This document shows positions 44,242-53,192 of a stretch of DNA of 64,000 nt, in pieces. The notes beneath the pieces were generated by a model. It did not search any database, was not told the DNA's origin, and worked only from the letters and a program-made list of their open reading frames with translations. The translations under genes and the position numbers were made by a program. This stretch comes from Erythrobacter dokdonensis DSW-74 (GTDB lineage: Bacteria; Pseudomonadota; Alphaproteobacteria; Sphingomonadales; Sphingomonadaceae). Every line of letters starts with the position of its first letter. The first letter of the stretch is position 1. The stretch lies in assembly GCF_001677335.1 (NCBI RefSeq), contig NZ_LZYB01000006.1, positions 248,001 through 312,000 of the forward strand, read 5' to 3'.

Positions 44242-46675
44242 GTGGATCGGCCCTGCCGCGTGGAGCGCGAAGGAGGCCAAGGTCGGCGACCGCCTGCCCT
44301 ATGCCCGCCTGATCGACGAAAACACCGTGCTGCTGCGCGACGGCTCGGTCATGAGCGCGATCCAGGTGCCGGGTCTGCTGTTCGAGACCGAGGATTCCGA
44401 CGCGCTGAATGCCCACGCCGCCACGCGCGAGGTGATGCTGCGTTCGACGCTGGATGCGCGTTTCGTGATGTATCACCACGTCATCCGCCGCCGCGTGGAG
44501 GTGGAGCTCGATGCGGAATTCCCCGATCCCCTCTCGCGCCATATCGACGCGCGCTGGAAGCAGCGGCTGGCCGGGGGATCGCTGTTCATCAATGATCAGT
44601 TCGTGACCCTGATCCGCCGCCCCGCGCGCGGCAAGACGGGCCTGCCGGAGCGCCTTTCCAAGCTGTTCAGCCGCGCAGGCGCAGACGAGCTTGAGGCCGA
44701 TCCCAAGGATATCCGCAGCCTCAAGGCCGCGATCACCGGCCTCGTCGCCAGCCTGCAGAATTATGGCGCGGCGGTGCTTGGCGACTACCAGGCCCCCGGC
44801 AGCAGCGGCACCAATTCGGAGATGCTGGAGCTGCTCTCGGCGCTATATAATGGCGAGATGCGCCCGGTGCGCCGACCGTCGGAAGACACCGATATCGGCC
44901 AGATGCTCCCCTATCGCCGTGCCTCATTCGGCCTCGATGCGATGGAACTGAGGGGCAGCGCGGCGCCCGATTTCGCCGCGATTCTCGGGCTGAAAGACTA
45001 CCCCGAAGCGACCTCGCCCGGCCTGCTCGACAACCTGCTGCGCCTGCCGTTCGAAATGGTGGTGAGCGAAAGCTATGCCCCGAACGAGCGCACCACGGCG
45101 AAGGAACGCATCGACCTCGCGCTGCGCCGCTCGCGGTCGGTCGACGAGGAAGCAGCCGCAGAGCGGGGCGAGATGCTGGCCGCGCGCGATGCGCTCGGCA
45201 ACGGCGCTGTGGGCTTCGGCGATCATCACCTCACCGTGCTGGTCCGCGAAAGCACCTTGCCGCGCCTCGACGATGCGATGGCCGCCTGCGCTGCCGCGCT
45301 GGCCGATACCGGCGCGATCGCGGTGCGCGAGGACACGAACCTCGAACCGGCCTTCTGGGCGCAGTTCCCGGGCAACGAGGAATATATCGTGCGCCGCGCG
45401 CTGATTTCCTCGGCCAATATGGCAGGCTTCGGGTCTTTCCACGGCTTTGCGCTAGGGCAGGCGAGCGGCAACCACTGGGGCGATGCGGTGACCCTGCTGG
45501 AAACCACCAGCGCCACGCCGTTCTTCTTCAATTTCCACCACGGCGACCTGGGCAATTTCTCGGTCATCGGCCCGTCGGGTTCGGGCAAGACCGTGGTGAT
45601 GAACTTCCTCGCCGCACAGGCACAAAAGTTCAAACCGCGCACCATCCTGTTCGACAAGGATCGCGGCGCGGAGCTGTTCATTCGCGGCATCGGCGGGCGC
45701 TATGACCGGATCGCGCCGGGCCAGCCCACCGGCTTCAACCCGCTGAGCCTGCCCGACACCCCCGCCAACCGCGCTTTCCTGCGCGACTGGCTGGCGGTGC
45801 TGCTCAAGGCCGAAGGGCCGGAGGAGTTTTCGACCATTTCGGCGGCGGTCGATGCGACCTATGCCAACGACCCCGCGCTGCGGCGCCTGAGGCATTTCAA
45901 GGAACTGCTGGCAGGCACGCGTCGCCCGGAACCCGGCGATCTGGCCGACCGGCTGGCGGCGTGGATCGGGGAGGGCGAGCACGCCTGGCTGTTCGACAAT
46001 GCGCGCGACCGGCTCGACCTCGAAACCCGCGTCATGGGCTTCGACATGACCGCGCTGCTCGAAAACCCGCGCCTGCGCACGCCGACGATGATGTACCTGT
46101 TCCACCGCATCGATGAACGGCTGGACGGGCAGCCGACCATGATCCTGATCGACGAGGGATGGAAGGCGCTTGATGACGAAGTCTTCGCCGCGCGTATCCG
46201 CGACTGGCTCAAGACCCTTCGGAAGCGCAACGCCCTGGTCGGCTTTGCGACGCAATCTGCGCGCGATGCGCTCGACAGCCGCATCTCGACCGCGCTGGTC
46301 GAACAGACCGCGACCATGGTGTTCATGCCCAACAGCCGCGCGCGGCCCGAGGATTACTGCGACGGCTTTGGCCTGACGGATCACGAATTTGCGCTGATCC
46401 GAAGCCTGCCTGCCCATTCGCGCTGCTTCCTCGTGCGCCAGCCCGATGCCAGCGTCGTGGTGCGGCTCGATCTGTCCGGCGCGCCTGAAGTGCTCACCAT
46501 CCTGTCGGGCCGCGAAAGCGCGGTCAGGCGGCTCGATCTCCTGCGCGAGGCGGTGGGCGATGAACCGGCTGCATGGTTTCCGGCGCTCACCGGCCGGGCT
46601 TGGCCAGAATTCATGGGGCCCGATGGTGCGGCGCTGGATAGTGACGGTGGCCCGGTCTGGCAGGCAGCGGAATGA
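44231..46675 (+). CDS. virB4: VirB4 ATPase of type IV secretion system
   Basis: This 814-residue CagE/TrbE/VirB4-type ATPase energises assembly and transfer. An N-terminal domain (about 1-430) precedes Walker A GPSGSGKT near residues 449-456, and Walker B MILIDEGWKALDDEVFA lies near residue 637. FATQSARDALDSRIST follows. It overlaps virB3 upstream, and the virB6 ATG overlaps its stop (ATGA). Confidence 0.96.
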   Translation: MPRKWIGPAAWSAKEAKVGDRLPYARLIDENTVLLRDGSVMSAIQVPGLLFETEDSDALNAHAATREVMLRSTLDARFVMYHHVIRRRVEVELDAEFPDPLSRHIDARWKQRLAGGSLFINDQFVTLIRRPARGKTGLPERLSKLFSRAGADELEADPKDIRSLKAAITGLVASLQNYGAAVLGDYQAPGSSGTNSEMLELLSALYNGEMRPVRRPSEDTDIGQMLPYRRASFGLDAMELRGSAAPDFAAILGLKDYPEATSPGLLDNLLRLPFEMVVSESYAPNERTTAKERIDLALRRSRSVDEEAAAERGEMLAARDALGNGAVGFGDHHLTVLVRESTLPRLDDAMAACAAALADTGAIAVREDTNLEPAFWAQFPGNEEYIVRRALISSANMAGFGSFHGFALGQASGNHWGDAVTLLETTSATPFFFNFHHGDLGNFSVIGPSGSGKTVVMNFLAAQAQKFKPRTILFDKDRGAELFIRGIGGRYDRIAPGQPTGFNPLSLPDTPANRAFLRDWLAVLLKAEGPEEFSTISAAVDATYANDPALRRLRHFKELLAGTRRPEPGDLADRLAAWIGEGEHAWLFDNARDRLDLETRVMGFDMTALLENPRLRTPTMMYLFHRIDERLDGQPTMILIDEGWKALDDEVFAARIRDWLKTLRKRNALVGFATQSARDALDSRISTALVEQTATMVFMPNSRARPEDYCDGFGLTDHEFALIRSLPAHSRCFLVRQPDASVVVRLDLSGAPEVLTILSGRESAVRRLDLLREAVGDEPAAWFPALTGRAWPEFMGPDGAALDSDGGPVWQAAE

Positions 46676-47892
46676 GCACCGCCTGCGATCTTGCCGCCCA
46701 ATCGATGGGCACCGGCGTCGCCGCCGCGCTGTCGGCGGTGGACTGCATTGCCAGCGGGGTTTCCGAACAGGCCTTCAACCGCCTGTTCGGTACTGACGGC
46801 CAGCTCACCTTCGCGCTGACGCTGATGCTGGTGCTGTATGTGGGGTTCTTCGCAATCTCGCTGATGCTCGGCCGGTCGAACCTCGGCGTGCGGGCGCTGC
46901 TGCCAAAGGTCATCACGCTGGGGCTGGTGATCGGCTTTGCGACCAGTTTCGTCGCCTTTTCGACCGTGTTCTACAACATCTTCATCGGCGGGCCCGACCA
47001 GATCGCGGGCATCCTCACCGGCACGCCCAGAGGCTCGGGGGGCGAAAGCGCGACCAGCGTGTTCGCGCAGAAGCTTGACGTTGTGTTCCTCGCGATCCAG
47101 CAGGCGAGCGGAGACACAAGGGATATCAACGCTTTCTCGCCGCCCGGCATGATGTGGTTCGGGGCGATGCTGCTGCTGCTGGGGACAGTCGGCCTGCTGG
47201 TCACGGCGCGGATCGCGCTGGCGTTGCTGCTTGCCGTGGGACCGATTTTCGTGGTGCTGGCGCTGTTCGAAGGCACGCGCGGGCTGTTCACCGGCTGGCT
47301 CAAGGGGCTGACGATGATGGCGCTCGCCCCGCTCTTTGCGGTGCTGGGCGGGACGATCATGCTCGAACTCTCGGTGCCGATCCTCGCCGCGCTGGTGGCG
47401 GTGCCGGGCGTGATCGACCAGCAGGCGGCGATGGCCTTTTTCCTTGTCGGCGCGGTGCACATGGCGCTGATGTTCCTCGCGCTCAAGGTCGCCTCGACCA
47501 TGGTGGCGGGCTGGCAGGTTTTCGGTCTGGTGCCCGCGCGAGAGCGGGATCGCGGGTCGGATGGCCCGCGCATGATGCCGCCTGCGCAAGCCATGCAGGG
47601 CACGCCGCGCGGTGCCAGTTTGACCCCCGCCAGCGCCGGCTTGACCCCCCGCAGGCTCGACGTCGCCCCGCTTCAACCCGCGCTTGCGGCCAATGACACG
47701 GGGTCTGGCGGCGCTGTTTCACGTGAAACACGCGTCTATGCGACCAGCGGCGGGGGCGGGCAGGTGAGCCCGCTTAATCCCGCGACCTCGCGCACCCGCG
47801 GCATCGGCAACCGCTTCCGTTCCGCGTCAGCGGTTTCGGGCAGCGCCGCGCCCAAGCCCGCCGCGCCCACCCCCTCGGAGACCTACCAATGA
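46672..47892 (+). CDS. virB6: VirB6-like polytopic channel protein
   Basis: This 406-residue protein has five to six hydrophobic helices between residues 37 and 290, including MLVLYVGFFAISLML, GAMLLLLGTVGLLV and LALLLAVGPIFVVLALF with the central VirB6/TrbL motif. A low-complexity, Ser/Ala/Pro-rich cytoplasmic tail follows from about 295. A perfect parS palindrome lies in the tail coding region (about codons 348-353). It overlaps virB4 and virB9 by 4 nt each. Confidence 0.88.
   Translation: MSTACDLAAQSMGTGVAAALSAVDCIASGVSEQAFNRLFGTDGQLTFALTLMLVLYVGFFAISLMLGRSNLGVRALLPKVITLGLVIGFATSFVAFSTVFYNIFIGGPDQIAGILTGTPRGSGGESATSVFAQKLDVVFLAIQQASGDTRDINAFSPPGMMWFGAMLLLLGTVGLLVTARIALALLLAVGPIFVVLALFEGTRGLFTGWLKGLTMMALAPLFAVLGGTIMLELSVPILAALVAVPGVIDQQAAMAFFLVGAVHMALMFLALKVASTMVAGWQVFGLVPARERDRGSDGPRMMPPAQAMQGTPRGASLTPASAGLTPRRLDVAPLQPALAANDTGSGGAVSRETRVYATSGGGGQVSPLNPATSRTRGIGNRFRSASAVSGSAAPKPAAPTPSETYQ
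47715..47730. promoter_or_regulatory. parS: parS site (ParB-binding palindrome) inside virB6
   Basis: TGTTTCACGTGAAACA is a perfect 16-bp palindrome identical to the canonical chromosomal parS consensus. It lies inside the virB6 tail, where its codons (GTT TCA CGT GAA ACA) include TCA and ACA, which are rare in this GC-rich gene. This suggests the DNA site, not the protein, is under selection. parS sites usually mark the origin-proximal part of a chromosome. Confidence 0.85.
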
Positions 47893-48698
47893 TCCGCCCC
47901 GGCCTGATCCGGCTGACCCTCGCCCCGCTTGTGCTCGCCTGCACCGCCCCTGCGCTGGCCGACGATCCGCGCCTGAAAACGCTCGTCTTTGACGAGGCGA
48001 GCGTGGTGCGCATCGACGGCAAGGTGCTGGTGCAGACCACCATCAAGTTCGCCCCCGACGAGGTGATCGAGAATGTCGCCATCGGGGATTCGACCGCGTG
48101 GCAGGTGCAGCCCAACAAGGCGCAGGACATCCTGTTCGTGAAGCCGCTCGAACCCTCGGCACGCACCAACATGACCGTGGTGACCGACAAGCGCACCTAC
48201 CTGTTCGATCTCGTCGCCTCGCCTCGCAATGCGCCGCTCTATGTGCTGCAATTCCGCTATCCCGAACTGGAAAAGGCCGAGGAAGAAGCGCGCCTTGCCG
48301 CCGCTGCCGAAGCCGAGCGGCTGGCTGCGAGCCCGGCGGAGTTGGCGGCGGCAAAGGATCCTTATGCTGTCGCCGATCCGGCCAGTCTCAATTTCGAGTG
48401 GGCAAGCGCGGGAACGCGCGAATTGTTGCCCGCACGCGCCTACGACGACGGTGATGCGGTGTTCCTGACCTGGCCCGCCGGGACCGCGATTCCGGCGATC
48501 CTCGTCACCAACGAAGACGGCGAGGAAGGCCCGGTCAATTTCACGGTACGCGGCGAAACGGTGGTGGTTGACGGCGTGCCGCCGCAGATCATCCTGCGTT
48601 CGGGCCGCGATACCGCCACGCTTACCAATCTCGGCCCCGCTGCTCCGAGCGCCCGCAGCGCCGGACTGACGGCGCCGCGCAAGAAGGGAGCCAACTGA
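47889..48698 (+). CDS. virB9: VirB9-like periplasmic core component
   Basis: This 269-residue protein has a signal peptide (LIRLTLAPLVLACTAPALAD). The N-terminal VirB9 domain includes VLVQTTIKFAPDEVIENVAIGDSTAWQV, KRTYLFDLVASP and VLQFRYP. A charged linker follows, and the C-terminal domain includes RAYDDGDAVFLTWP and VVDGVPPQIILRSGRDTATL. It forms the outer-membrane core with VirB10. It overlaps virB6 and virB10 by 4 and 1 nt. Confidence 0.93.
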   Translation: MIRPGLIRLTLAPLVLACTAPALADDPRLKTLVFDEASVVRIDGKVLVQTTIKFAPDEVIENVAIGDSTAWQVQPNKAQDILFVKPLEPSARTNMTVVTDKRTYLFDLVASPRNAPLYVLQFRYPELEKAEEEARLAAAAEAERLAASPAELAAAKDPYAVADPASLNFEWASAGTRELLPARAYDDGDAVFLTWPAGTAIPAILVTNEDGEEGPVNFTVRGETVVVDGVPPQIILRSGRDTATLTNLGPAAPSARSAGLTAPRKKGAN

Positions 48699-49834
48699 TG
48701 CGCCTTGCCATGCGTCTGCCGCCGAAGAAGGGCTCTGCCGGTTCCGACGAGACGATCGACCCGCGCGAGCAGGAATCCGCCGAGATCATCGATCTCGCCA
48801 GCCGCGCGGCCTTTCCTGCCGTCACCGACCGCAAGGCCAGGGGTGACGGGCTGGGCCTTGCCGCCGGGGTGGCGATGATCGCTTTGATCGGGGCGGTGAC
48901 CTTCTGGGCGATGGAATCGGCGCGCCTGCCTGACCCCGAGAGCGTGGGCAATCCAGACCTTGCCCCGCCGCAGGCCGCCGTCGCGGCGCCTGCAGCGGTC
49001 GCCGTGCCCGCCGCCGCGCCTGCCACGGTCACGCCGCAGCCAGATCCCGCACCCGCGCCGGTGCTCGCCAACCAGCCCGCGCAGGTGGCGATGCCGGTCA
49101 CCAATCCCTATGCCAGCCCGACCATGGTGTTCGACGCGAGCCGTTCGGCCAACAGCCCGCGCCTTGCCGAAGCCCCTGTCGGTGCTCCTGCGCCGACCGG
49201 TGCGACCGGCGCTGACATGGGCAATTCGAGCGCAGCGGCCTTTGCCAGCCGCGTGGGCGGCGTGGGCGGCGCGCCTGCTCAGGCGCGCGCTATGACCAAT
49301 CCCTCGACCACCGTCACCGAAGGCACGCTGATCCCCGCGATCCTCGAGACCGCGATCAACACCGACGTGCCGGGCTATGTGCGCGCGGTGGTGAGCCAGG
49401 ACGTGCGAAGCTTCGATGGCAAGCGCGTGCTGATCCCGCGTTCCTCGCGCCTGATCGGCCAGTATCAGGCCGGAGTCGAGCAGGGGCAGAAGCGCGCCTA
49501 TGTGATCTGGACCCGGCTGATCCGTCCCGACGGGGTTTCGGTCAACCTCGGCTCGCCCGCAGTCGGTTTCGACGGCACCACAGGGCTGGAGGGCGACGTC
49601 AACAGCCACTTCTTCAAGCGCTTCGGTTCAGGCCTGCTGCTGTCGGTTGTGGGCGGCCTCGGCGCGTTGGCGACCGGCGGGGTCGGCGGTGTGATCGTGG
49701 CCGGCGGTGCGCAGGGTGCGGCCAATTCGGCGGTCCAGCAGACGGGCAATATCAGCCCCACCATCCGCGTGCGCATGGGGGAGCCGATCCGCGTCTTCAC
49801 CGCGCGCGATCTCGATTTCAGCACCGTGAACTGA
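48698..49834 (+). CDS. virB10: VirB10-like scaffold protein
   Basis: This 378-residue protein has a single TM helix (GLGLAAGVAMIALIGAVTFWA, about residues 49-69) and a long Pro/Ala-rich periplasmic linker. The C-terminal TrbI/VirB10 barrel domain includes EGTLIPAILETAINTDVPGYVRAVVSQDV, VLIPRSSRLIGQYQ and a hydrophobic antenna region. It spans the envelope to connect the ATPases with the core. Confidence 0.95.
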   Translation: MRLAMRLPPKKGSAGSDETIDPREQESAEIIDLASRAAFPAVTDRKARGDGLGLAAGVAMIALIGAVTFWAMESARLPDPESVGNPDLAPPQAAVAAPAAVAVPAAAPATVTPQPDPAPAPVLANQPAQVAMPVTNPYASPTMVFDASRSANSPRLAEAPVGAPAPTGATGADMGNSSAAAFASRVGGVGGAPAQARAMTNPSTTVTEGTLIPAILETAINTDVPGYVRAVVSQDVRSFDGKRVLIPRSSRLIGQYQAGVEQGQKRAYVIWTRLIRPDGVSVNLGSPAVGFDGTTGLEGDVNSHFFKRFGSGLLLSVVGGLGALATGGVGGVIVAGGAQGAANSAVQQTGNISPTIRVRMGEPIRVFTARDLDFSTVN

Positions 49835-49842
49835 ACCCCGGC

Positions 49843-50856
49843 ATGAGCGCGGATATCCACCGGCTGAGCGCGAGCGAAGAGGGGGCGGCGGCCCCGCTTT
49901 CGCCTGAACGCTCGGTCTATCTCGAAGCCTATCTCGCGCCTTTCCGCCGCTGGCTCGACCGCGACACCGTGACCGAGATCATGGTCAACCGCCCGGGCGA
50001 GGTGTGGATCGAGGATGCCGCCAATCCGGGGATGCAGCGGATTGAAACGCCCGAGATTGACGACAGGCTCGTGCAGCGCCTTGCCGAACAGGTCGCGCGC
50101 GTCAGCCACCAGGGGATCAACCGCGAACACCCGCTGCTGGGCGCGACCCTGCCGGATGGCGCGCGCGTGCAGTTCTGCGGACCGCCCGCTGCGCGCAAGC
50201 ACTGGGTGATGGCAATCCGTCGCCACCGCCGGCTCGACCTGCCATTGGACGCCTATGACACCGGCCCGCTGGTGGGCGAGGGGCATGTCGCCATGCCCGA
50301 TCCGCAAGCCCAGCCGATCGCCTATTTGCGCGCCGCAATCCGGGCGCGGCGTACGATCCTGATCTCGGGCGGCACCAGCACCGGCAAGACCACCTTCCTC
50401 AATGCCATGCTGGGCGAGATCCCGCCCGATGAACGCGTGGTGCTGGTCGAGGATACGCCCGAACTCAAATTTCCCGGCGCCAATGCGGTCGGCCTCGTTG
50501 CTGTCAAGGGCGAGCTGGGCGAGGCGAAGGTCACTGCCAACGAATTGCTGCAGGCAGCCTTGCGCCTGCGCCCCGATCGCATCGTGCTGGGCGAATTGCG
50601 CGGGGCAGAGAGCGTCAGCTTCCTGCGCGCGATCAATACCGGCCACCCGGGCAGCTTTTCGACCATCCACGCCAATTCCCTGCGCGGCGCGCTGGAGCAA
50701 TTGGCGCTGATGGTGATGCAGACCGGGATCGGACTCAGTCGCAGCGATACCATCGCCTATGCTGCGAGCGTGATCGACGTGATCGTGCAACTGGGCCGCG
50801 ATGCCAACGGCAAGCGCGGCATTACCCAGATCGCTGACAGCACGTCGCTGCTGTAA
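49843..50856 (+). CDS. virB11: VirB11 hexameric ATPase
   Basis: This 337-residue traffic ATPase has an N-terminal domain with EIMVNRPGEVWIED and Walker A ISGGTSTGKTTFLN near residues 172-185. An Asp box/Walker B region follows (RLRPDRIVLGELRGAESVSFLRAINTGHPGSFSTIHA). It switches VirB4 between pilus biogenesis and transfer. It is last in the cluster, 140 bp before ppk. No VirD4 coupling protein or relaxase gene follows. Confidence 0.95.
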   Translation: MSADIHRLSASEEGAAAPLSPERSVYLEAYLAPFRRWLDRDTVTEIMVNRPGEVWIEDAANPGMQRIETPEIDDRLVQRLAEQVARVSHQGINREHPLLGATLPDGARVQFCGPPAARKHWVMAIRRHRRLDLPLDAYDTGPLVGEGHVAMPDPQAQPIAYLRAAIRARRTILISGGTSTGKTTFLNAMLGEIPPDERVVLVEDTPELKFPGANAVGLVAVKGELGEAKVTANELLQAALRLRPDRIVLGELRGAESVSFLRAINTGHPGSFSTIHANSLRGALEQLALMVMQTGIGLSRSDTIAYAASVIDVIVQLGRDANGKRGITQIADSTSLL

Positions 50857-50996
50857 ACCGCGCGACGGCTGCATCGCAGTAAAATTGACATTCATGCGAC
50901 AGCGACCGCATGGTGATTTACACCTTGCGGCCAAGCGAACACATGCGCGTGGCCTGCGCCGTTTGCAATGCGCGGGACTGACGTAACGGGAAAGCG

Positions 50997-53192
50997 ATGA
51001 GCACGTCACCGATCGAGACCGAGGATAGCCCCGAGGCTGCGGGTATGCCCGCTTTTGCCGTACTTGGCCCCGATGAATCGCCCTATTTCAACCGCGAGCT
51101 CTCCTGGCTCCAGTTCAACCAGCGGGTGCTGGCCGAGGCCTGTAACGAGGCCTACCCGCTGCTCGAACGCCTGCGCTTCCTGTCGATTTCGGGCAGCAAT
51201 CTCGATGAATTCATGATGATCCGCGTCGCCGGCCTTGTCGGGCAGGCGCAACGCGGGATCGGGCGGCCTTCGATCGACGGGCTATCGCCCACCCAGCAAC
51301 TCGCCGCGATCCGCGAGATGCTGGCCGAGCTCAGCACCCGTCAGCAGGCGATATGGCGCACACTGCACGAAGCGCTGGCCGGGGCCGATATCCATGTCGC
51401 GGATGAAGGGCGGCTCAAGCCCGCCGCGCACAAGTGGCTCAAGAGCTATTTCCTGGAGGAAATCCTCCCGATCATCACCCCGCAGGCGATCGATCCGGCG
51501 CATCCCTTTCCCTTCGTGCAGAACGGCGGGCTTGGCCTGTTGTTCACGCTCACGCGGGATGCTGACAAGGAGCAGCTTATCGAGATGGTGCTGATCCCCA
51601 GCGCCATGCCTCGCTTCGTGCGGGTGCCGGACGAGGTGACGGGGGAGGGCGGGGCGCTCTACATCTCGATCGCCAGCCTGATCCAGCGTTATGCTGCGGC
51701 GCTGTTTCCCGGCTTCACCATCCAGGGTGACGGGCTGTTCCGGGTGCTGCGCGACAGCGATATCGAGATCGAGGAAGAGGCCGAAGACCTCGTGCGCACC
51801 TTCCGCAGCGCCATCCAGCGCCGCCGGCGAGGCCAGGTGATACAGCTCGAACTGGAGGAGGATTTCGACCCTGCGGCCGAGGAAATCTTGCTCGAGCAGC
51901 TCGGCGTCAACGAGGCTGCGGTAATCAAGACCGACGGGATGATCGGGATCGACGGGCTTGCCGAAATCGTCGGCGAGGACCGGCCCGATCTCAAGTTCGA
52001 TGCCTATTCCCCGCGTTTTCCCGAGCGCATCCGCGAACATGACGGCGATGCCTTTTCCGCGATCCGCGAAAAGGACATCATCATCCACCACCCATATGAG
52101 AGTTTCGAGGTGGTGGTCGATTTCATCAACCAGGCCGCCGCTGACCCTGACGTGGTGGCGATCAAGCAGACGCTTTACCGCGCGGGCTCGCAGTCGGCTG
52201 TGATCAACGCCCTGATCGACGCGGCCGAGGCGGGCAAGTCGGTGACCGCAGTGGTCGAATTGAAAGCCCGTTTCGACGAGGAACAGAACCTCAAATGGGC
52301 GAGCAAGCTCGAACGCGCAGGGGTGCAGGTGATCTACGGCTTCACCGACTGGAAGACCCACGCCAAGGTGGCGATGGTGGTACGGCGCGAGGGTTCGTCC
52401 TTCCGCACCTACTGCCATTTCGGCACCGGCAACTACCACCCGGTCACCGCGAAGATCTACACCGATTTGAGCTTCTTCACCGCCGACCCCAAGCTGGGGC
52501 GCGATGCGGCCAAGATGTTCAACTTCGTCACCGGCTATGTCGAGCCGCACGCTTTGGAACGCATCCACATTGCACCGATTGACCTGCGCGACGAAATCTA
52601 CGCCCGCATCGATGGCGAGATCGCGAATGCGAGAGCAGAAAAGCCCGCTGCGATCTGGATGAAGTGCAACCAGATCACCGATGACGGCATAATCGACCGG
52701 CTCTATGCCGCCAGCAATGCCGGCGTGCGGATCGAACTGGTGGTGCGCGGTATCTGCTGCCTCAGGCCGGGAATCGCCGGACTGTCGGAGAATATCCGCG
52801 TAAAATCGATCATAGGCCGGTTCCTCGAACACAGCCGGATCTATGCCTTCGCCAATGGCGCTGCCATGCCGAGCGCGCAGGCGGCGGTCTATATCTCGTC
52901 TGCCGACCTGATGAGCCGCAACCTTGATCGCCGGGTCGAGGCGCTGATCCCCATCCTCAACCGCACGGTTCACGACCAGGTGCTCCAGCAGGTCCTGCTC
53001 GCCAATATGCTTGATACCGAGCAGAGCTGGTGGCTCAACCCGGACGGTTCCTATTCGCGCGTGACGACCGACGGCAAGCCGTTCAATTGCCACCGCTATT
53101 TCATGACCAACCCTTCGCTGTCCGGGCGCGGGGGTGCGCTGGAGGCGGGAGCGGTGCCCAAGCTGAGCCTGCGGCGAGGCGCGGCGGCATGA
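50997..53192 (+). CDS. ppk1: Polyphosphate kinase 1
   Basis: This 731-residue enzyme polymerises the gamma phosphate of ATP into polyphosphate, reversibly. ELSWLQFNQRVLAEA and SGSNLDEFMMIRVAGL in the N domain, and the catalytic region SFRTYCHFGTGNYHPVTAKIYTDLSFFT with the phosphorylated histidine, are characteristic. Length fits PPK1. It overlaps the ppx ATG (ATGA), so synthesis and degradation of polyphosphate are co-translated. A 140-bp gap separates it from virB11. Confidence 0.97.
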   Translation: MSTSPIETEDSPEAAGMPAFAVLGPDESPYFNRELSWLQFNQRVLAEACNEAYPLLERLRFLSISGSNLDEFMMIRVAGLVGQAQRGIGRPSIDGLSPTQQLAAIREMLAELSTRQQAIWRTLHEALAGADIHVADEGRLKPAAHKWLKSYFLEEILPIITPQAIDPAHPFPFVQNGGLGLLFTLTRDADKEQLIEMVLIPSAMPRFVRVPDEVTGEGGALYISIASLIQRYAAALFPGFTIQGDGLFRVLRDSDIEIEEEAEDLVRTFRSAIQRRRRGQVIQLELEEDFDPAAEEILLEQLGVNEAAVIKTDGMIGIDGLAEIVGEDRPDLKFDAYSPRFPERIREHDGDAFSAIREKDIIIHHPYESFEVVVDFINQAAADPDVVAIKQTLYRAGSQSAVINALIDAAEAGKSVTAVVELKARFDEEQNLKWASKLERAGVQVIYGFTDWKTHAKVAMVVRREGSSFRTYCHFGTGNYHPVTAKIYTDLSFFTADPKLGRDAAKMFNFVTGYVEPHALERIHIAPIDLRDEIYARIDGEIANARAEKPAAIWMKCNQITDDGIIDRLYAASNAGVRIELVVRGICCLRPGIAGLSENIRVKSIIGRFLEHSRIYAFANGAAMPSAQAAVYISSADLMSRNLDRRVEALIPILNRTVHDQVLQQVLLANMLDTEQSWWLNPDGSYSRVTTDGKPFNCHRYFMTNPSLSGRGGALEAGAVPKLSLRRGAAA

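Noticed and set aside
51282..53093. Long minus-strand open frame opposite ppk
   Set aside because: It mirrors the ppk coding frame and has no recognisable motif; ppk is certain on the plus strand.
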